Of a stretch of 25,143 bases of DNA, positions 21,908 to 25,143 are shown in pieces (the stretch's first letter is position 1; every line of letters starts with the position of its first letter). The notes beneath the pieces are model-generated. The model searched no databases. It had not been told where the DNA came from and saw nothing but the letters and a program-made list of their open reading frames with translations. Origin of the DNA: a virus. The position numbers and the translations under genes were made by a program. The stretch is taken from positions 1 to 25,143 of the IMG/VR virus record IMGVR_UViG_3300025846_000038; one strand, written 5' to 3'.

Positions 21908-22297
21908 ATGAAAGGCAAATTTGTAAAAGAAAATCTTAACGAATCAGATTTAGATTGGTTTGAAGGTGATAATGAAAAACACGATCCAAATGATTGGGAA
22001 GATGAATATGGAAAAGATCGTCCGGGTTTAGTAAGAGAATTAACAGCATTATTTGAAGAAGCAGCTCAAATAGGTTATTCATTAGAAGAACTTCAAGAAG
22101 TATGTAATGCAGCTTTAAATGAGGTAGATTGGGAAGAAATTAATAACTATAAAAATAGACATAAAGAACAACAAGAACCTCGAAGAGATTTCTATAAGGT
22201 TCAGCATGCTAATAAAGAATTGGAAGAGGAACATAAACAACACGAAAGATCTTCGGATTCAGAAATATATGGTGATGGTCCTGGCGGACAATTCTAA
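21908..22297 (+). CDS. Leader-bearing acidic protein (129 aa)
   Basis: The N-terminus MKGKFVKENLNESDLDWFEGD resembles the leaders of the two leftward genes at 4387 and 4851 (M-x-x-x-F-V/I-x-E, then E-SD). Residues 39-75 (PGLVRELTALFEEAAQIGYSLEELQEVCNAALNEVDW) are an amphipathic helical pair. The tail is charged and probably disordered, ending GDGPGGQF. Known family not recognised. It lies between topoisomerase and clamp genes; a head-packaged protein is possible if the leader works as suggested. Confidence 0.6.
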   Translation: MKGKFVKENLNESDLDWFEGDNEKHDPNDWEDEYGKDRPGLVRELTALFEEAAQIGYSLEELQEVCNAALNEVDWEEINNYKNRHKEQQEPRRDFYKVQHANKELEEEHKQHERSSDSEIYGDGPGGQF

Positions 22298-22316
22298 TAA
22301 ATATTGTGTTAAAAAT

Positions 22317-22354
22317 ATAAAAAAGGAGTAAAAACTTAAAACTTTTCTCCTTTT
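22317..22354 (+). terminator. Putative terminator before the clamp gene
   Basis: AAAAGGAG (22321-22328) pairs with CTCCTTTT (22347-22354), with A/T pairs extending inward across a bulge. The T-tract is part of the stem and then reads TTTTGTG, so termination may be partial. Confidence 0.6.
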
Positions 22355-22371
22355 GTGATGTATAATACTTA

Positions 22372-22379
22372 TATAAATA
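22372..22379 (+). promoter_or_regulatory. T4-late-like promoter box before the clamp gene
   Basis: Exact TATAAATA, 21 bases before the clamp ATG and just behind a terminator. In T4 the clamp gene itself is not mainly late, and the region is very AT-rich, so chance is a real alternative. Confidence 0.35.
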
Positions 22380-22400
22380 TAAATTATAACTTTTAATACT

Positions 22401-23186
22401 ATGGCTACGAATAAAAAGAACATTGAATTTACAGCGAAAAACGTAAAAGCATTTACAGGATGGCTCAAAAGATTTTCTACAATTGACAACTCATTACTCT
22501 TAGAGATTGATCAACAGAAAATGGTGTTCATCGCAAAAACATATAATGAAGAACGTTCGGTTGTTAAAATGAGTTCTATAAAGTTTGATGAAGCTGGATT
22601 GACAATAAAGGATAATAAAGACTCAAAAAGAGTAAAAGTTGGAATTTTCAATATCCCAAGATTGATAAAAATCATGGATCAATTTAATGATGTTGAATTC
22701 ACAATAACAATCGAATATCAAGAAATTATCAGTGATATAGACACTCAATATGCAGGTGAAAAAATTCTTTTGAAAAATAAAAATTTGAAAATGAATGTCG
22801 ATTGCACTTCATTAAATATTTTTAAATACATTCCAGATCAATTATTTATAGATAGTATTGCAACAATTGAAACAATTGGAAGTTTTGAATTAAATAAAGC
22901 AACTCTTGAAAATATCAATTCACTTAACAGTTTGGATAATGACCATAGATTTATGCAAATAGCATTTAAAGAAGGTGAAATTAAAGTATCAGGAAAATCA
23001 TATGAAAGAATACTCGATATTACTCCAGGAATATTTAAAAATGCAGAATTAAGTATTTTCAAAGATCAATTTGTAACTTTGGATAATGAAAATTATGACG
23101 TTAATTTAGGAGAAGATAGACTCGTATTTCGTTCAAAGGATAGTGAGACCACAACCGTAATTTCAAAAGCAGAAGATTCAGACTAA
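22401..23186 (+). CDS. DNA sliding clamp (T4 gp45-like)
   Basis: The protein has 261 residues, close to gp45 (about 228). The N-terminal pattern VKAFTGWLKRFSTIDNSLLLEIDQQKMVFIA-T-x-x-EE lines up with the gp45 start (FLKNFATINSGIMLK...FIMTRA). Two clamp-like halves follow, with IFNIPRLIKIMDQFNDVEFTI in the first and ATLENINSLNSLDNDHRFMQIAFKEGEIKVSG in the second. It would form a ring on DNA that tethers the polymerase and, in T4 relatives, activates late promoters. Flanked by terminators on both sides, it seems to be a single-gene unit. Confidence 0.75.
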   Translation: MATNKKNIEFTAKNVKAFTGWLKRFSTIDNSLLLEIDQQKMVFIAKTYNEERSVVKMSSIKFDEAGLTIKDNKDSKRVKVGIFNIPRLIKIMDQFNDVEFTITIEYQEIISDIDTQYAGEKILLKNKNLKMNVDCTSLNIFKYIPDQLFIDSIATIETIGSFELNKATLENINSLNSLDNDHRFMQIAFKEGEIKVSGKSYERILDITPGIFKNAELSIFKDQFVTLDNENYDVNLGEDRLVFRSKDSETTTVISKAEDSD

Positions 23187-23215
23187 TTTTTTATATTTAA
23201 CATTTATACTACTTT

Positions 23216-23248
23216 AAAGCTCGATTACTAAAATGATCGAGCTTTTTT
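23216..23248 (+). terminator. Rho-independent terminator after the clamp gene
   Basis: Perfect 10-bp stem, AAAGCTCGAT (23216-23225) and ATCGAGCTTT (23236-23245), a 10-base loop and a T-run. It cleanly closes the clamp unit. Confidence 0.9.
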
Positions 23249-23286
23249 GTTTATCTCGTCTTAAATATATAAAATAAAGTATCGAT

Positions 23287-25143
23287 ATGTTATTGTACCC
23301 ACGATTATTTGAAAATCCTAACGCAATATATAATTCAAAGACAGATAATGAAGTAGATTGGGGCAATGCTAATACAAAGCCTTTTTCTTATTACAACGGA
23401 AAATTATTTATTGGAGAATACGGTACAACACATGATGATATGACTTATCTTAAAGATTATCCTGCAGATTATACTGGTGATGGGCGTGGGCAATATTCTG
23501 GAAGGCTTTTCTTTGATTATCATATTGTAACATTTTGGCATTTTCCAGAGAATAAATATAAGCTTAAACAAATATTACAAGATTTGCAAAGTAAGCTTCA
23601 AGAAAACAAAGTATCTGTTAACTTTTTTGATGGCAAGTGGAAAATAGAAGTTCCTTCTAAAAATTTTAATAAACTAAAAAACTATCCTACGAAGCCGGTT
23701 TCTGATAATTGGAATAAAATATTTCCAACTTGGGGAGATTGGCATCCTAACGCTAAAACCCAAAAATATATTACGCCTGATAAATACAATGAAAAATATG
23801 AAAGATCACCAGAAGAATTAAGCATTAAACACTTAATTTCGCCTGGATCTGGCAAAAAAGAAGTGCCTTATGGCTATGGTTCGAAAAGTCCTAAATATCA
23901 ATCAAAACGTCAATGGCAAATGGCAACTCTTGGAGATGAAAGTGTTCATGAACCTTTTTACCCATCATTATATGAAACTGCAATTCCTAAAAATAAACAG
24001 TTATGGGTAGATTTATATATAAAAGATATGAAATCTGCGGATTATGTTTCTCCTAAATCATTCGAAACTCTTAGAGCAAATTTCGGGCCTAATAATGGAA
24101 CCGCTGAAGACTCTATAAAAAGTTTTTTAAAAAATTCTGCAAAAATTAATATCGATACATATACAATTGATGTAGTTCATAAAGGTGTGTTTGATAATGA
24201 TGCTAAAAAACAAATATCTGGAGAATTTGAAGCATATAAAATAAAATTTATCACGTCCACAACAGATGTTTTTGGAAATAAATATGAAGTTGGAAAATTT
24301 TTAATAATCACCAATAGAACAAAAGTTGACGTAAAAACAGGAGAATCAAGTGTTATAGGAAAAAAGGATTTAACTCCTGATAAAATGAAATTAACTACTA
24401 GTACATATAACAAATCATCAAAACTTTTACAAAAAATAAAAGATTTTATAAGTAAATCTCAATACCCAGAAAATTACAAAAAGTTTATTCTGGAATCTTC
24501 TGAAAAAATAGTTACTGATAAAAGCAACTTAAATAAATTTAATAATTTTAGTGATTATGCTATAGTTACAACACCTGTAAAATATAGTATTCCTATAGAA
24601 TTATTTGAAGGAATAGATCCTTTATCGATTCATAATATACAAAATGATTATGGTGAAGTACTTGGCGCATTGATGTTTTTTAACATATTGAAAAAATATG
24701 GAAAAGGATTAACATATCCGACTGCGTCAAATCAAAAACTTGTGGACTTTTATTTCGATGATTACAAAATCTCTTCAAAAGCAGGTGGTGGAAGTACTCC
24801 AAGTGGAGACACTATGATTAAACTTATTAATGATGCGTATGAAAATGGAGAAGTTTCTTTTGAAGAAGATGAAGAACTTGATTTTTATAATAACGTTGTT
24901 AAACCGTGGATTACTCCTGATAAATTATATGCTAGAAGCATCATATATAATACTGTTATGACATTAGCTAAAATACATTTAGGCTCCAATGAAAATTCAG
25001 GATATTCATATCTTTTATCTAATATGCATACTACCAATAAACCGATTACTAGAGAATCCATATTATCATTTATGGATAATTTAATAAATGATGAAGAAAA
25101 ATTTGCCGAATTTATATCTGAATTTTTGAAAAGAACAAAAATG
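23287..25143 (+). CDS. Large phage protein, incomplete at the window end
   Basis: Open from the ATG at 23287 to the last base, 619 codons without a stop. Residues 31-110 (KPFSYYNGKLFIGEYG, DGRGQYSGRLFFDYHIVTFWHFP) form a module I have seen in other phage proteins without a known role. Residues about 455-505 have DYGEVLGALMFFNILKKYGKG, then LVDFYFDDYKISSKAGGGSTPSGD. Asp487 with Asp492-Tyr-Lys494, followed by a glycine/serine turn, recalls a PD-(D/E)XK-like core, but this is weak. A large virion-associated or nuclease-related protein is possible. A box-like TATAAAATA stands about 12 bases upstream of the start. Confidence 0.7.
   Translation, partial: MLLYPRLFENPNAIYNSKTDNEVDWGNANTKPFSYYNGKLFIGEYGTTHDDMTYLKDYPADYTGDGRGQYSGRLFFDYHIVTFWHFPENKYKLKQILQDLQSKLQENKVSVNFFDGKWKIEVPSKNFNKLKNYPTKPVSDNWNKIFPTWGDWHPNAKTQKYITPDKYNEKYERSPEELSIKHLISPGSGKKEVPYGYGSKSPKYQSKRQWQMATLGDESVHEPFYPSLYETAIPKNKQLWVDLYIKDMKSADYVSPKSFETLRANFGPNNGTAEDSIKSFLKNSAKINIDTYTIDVVHKGVFDNDAKKQISGEFEAYKIKFITSTTDVFGNKYEVGKFLIITNRTKVDVKTGESSVIGKKDLTPDKMKLTTSTYNKSSKLLQKIKDFISKSQYPENYKKFILESSEKIVTDKSNLNKFNNFSDYAIVTTPVKYSIPIELFEGIDPLSIHNIQNDYGEVLGALMFFNILKKYGKGLTYPTASNQKLVDFYFDDYKISSKAGGGSTPSGDTMIKLINDAYENGEVSFEEDEELDFYNNVVKPWITPDKLYARSIIYNTVMTLAKIHLGSNENSGYSYLLSNMHTTNKPITRESILSFMDNLINDEEKFAEFISEFLKRTKM

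Noticed and set aside
24177-24413. 78-codon minus-strand frame within the last gene
   Set aside because: It lies inside a 619-codon uninterrupted forward frame and looks like a shadow of it.
1-25143. CRISPR arrays, insertion sequences, integrase or attachment sites
   Set aside because: No regularly spaced direct repeats, transposase motifs, integrase catalytic motifs or terminal inverted repeats were seen. The only sizeable repeats are the promoter motif and the 57-base gene tail.

Overview
The window looks like part of the genome of a large, AT-rich, T4-like tailed phage (or a prophage of one) whose host is a Bacteroidota bacterium. The phage call rests on a two-gene type II topoisomerase (ATPase/TOPRIM subunit and breakage-reunion subunit), a T4 gp45-like sliding clamp, a T4-type lysozyme, a fibronectin-III/lectin tail adhesin, a DUF932 protein, and many short genes packed head to tail with ATGA or TAATG overlaps. 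The Bacteroidota call rests on A-rich leaders without Shine-Dalgarno sequences, promoter boxes of the TAnnTTTG kind, a FISUMP-type (Fib_succ_major) C-terminal domain, and signal peptides and lipoboxes of Bacteroidota style. No integrase, repressor, rRNA, tRNA, IS element or CRISPR array was found, and no stretch over 300 bases lacks a gene.

Layout. (1) 76-1856: three exported proteins (SH3b-like, small beta-barrel, DUF4177-like) and a small unknown. (2) 1862-2820: a papain-like cysteine peptidase candidate and an MT-A70 adenine methyltransferase. (3) 2859-4851: a lysozyme with a long N-terminal extension, facing a leftward operon of a small membrane protein and two unknown proteins that share an N-terminal leader. 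(4) 4969-8378: a putative PD-(D/E)XK nuclease, a LamG-like lipoprotein, and a group of a secreted protein, a zinc-knuckle-like small protein and another lipoprotein, closed by a bidirectional terminator. (5) 8428-11454, leftward: a 1008-residue multi-FN3 adhesin ending in a C-type-lectin-like FISUMP domain. (6) 11707-14447: DUF932 protein and small genes, including a tandem membrane-protein pair. (7) 14487-23186: topoisomerase large subunit, AAA+ ATPase, a tightly coupled accessory set (zinc-ribbon protein, small membrane protein, DUF488, NADAR, PTH2-like), topoisomerase medium subunit, a leader-bearing acidic protein, and the sliding clamp. (8) 23287 to the end: a large ORF that runs off the window.

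Genes and signals together. Regions 6-7 look like replication and nucleic-acid metabolism; regions 3 and 5 are lysis and virion functions; regions 1 and 4 look like accessory cargo acting on the host envelope. Four near-copies of an extended promoter motif, about 36-39 bp long, plus one weaker relative, stand in front of separate transcription units (nuclease, LamG lipoprotein, DUF932 unit, PTH2/topoisomerase unit, and the first exported protein). A few T4-late-like TATAAATA boxes stand before the leader-bearing leftward operon and the clamp. The most unusual pattern is a short N-terminal leader shared by otherwise unrelated proteins, which resembles the T4 capsid-targeting sequence and may mark proteins packaged in the head.
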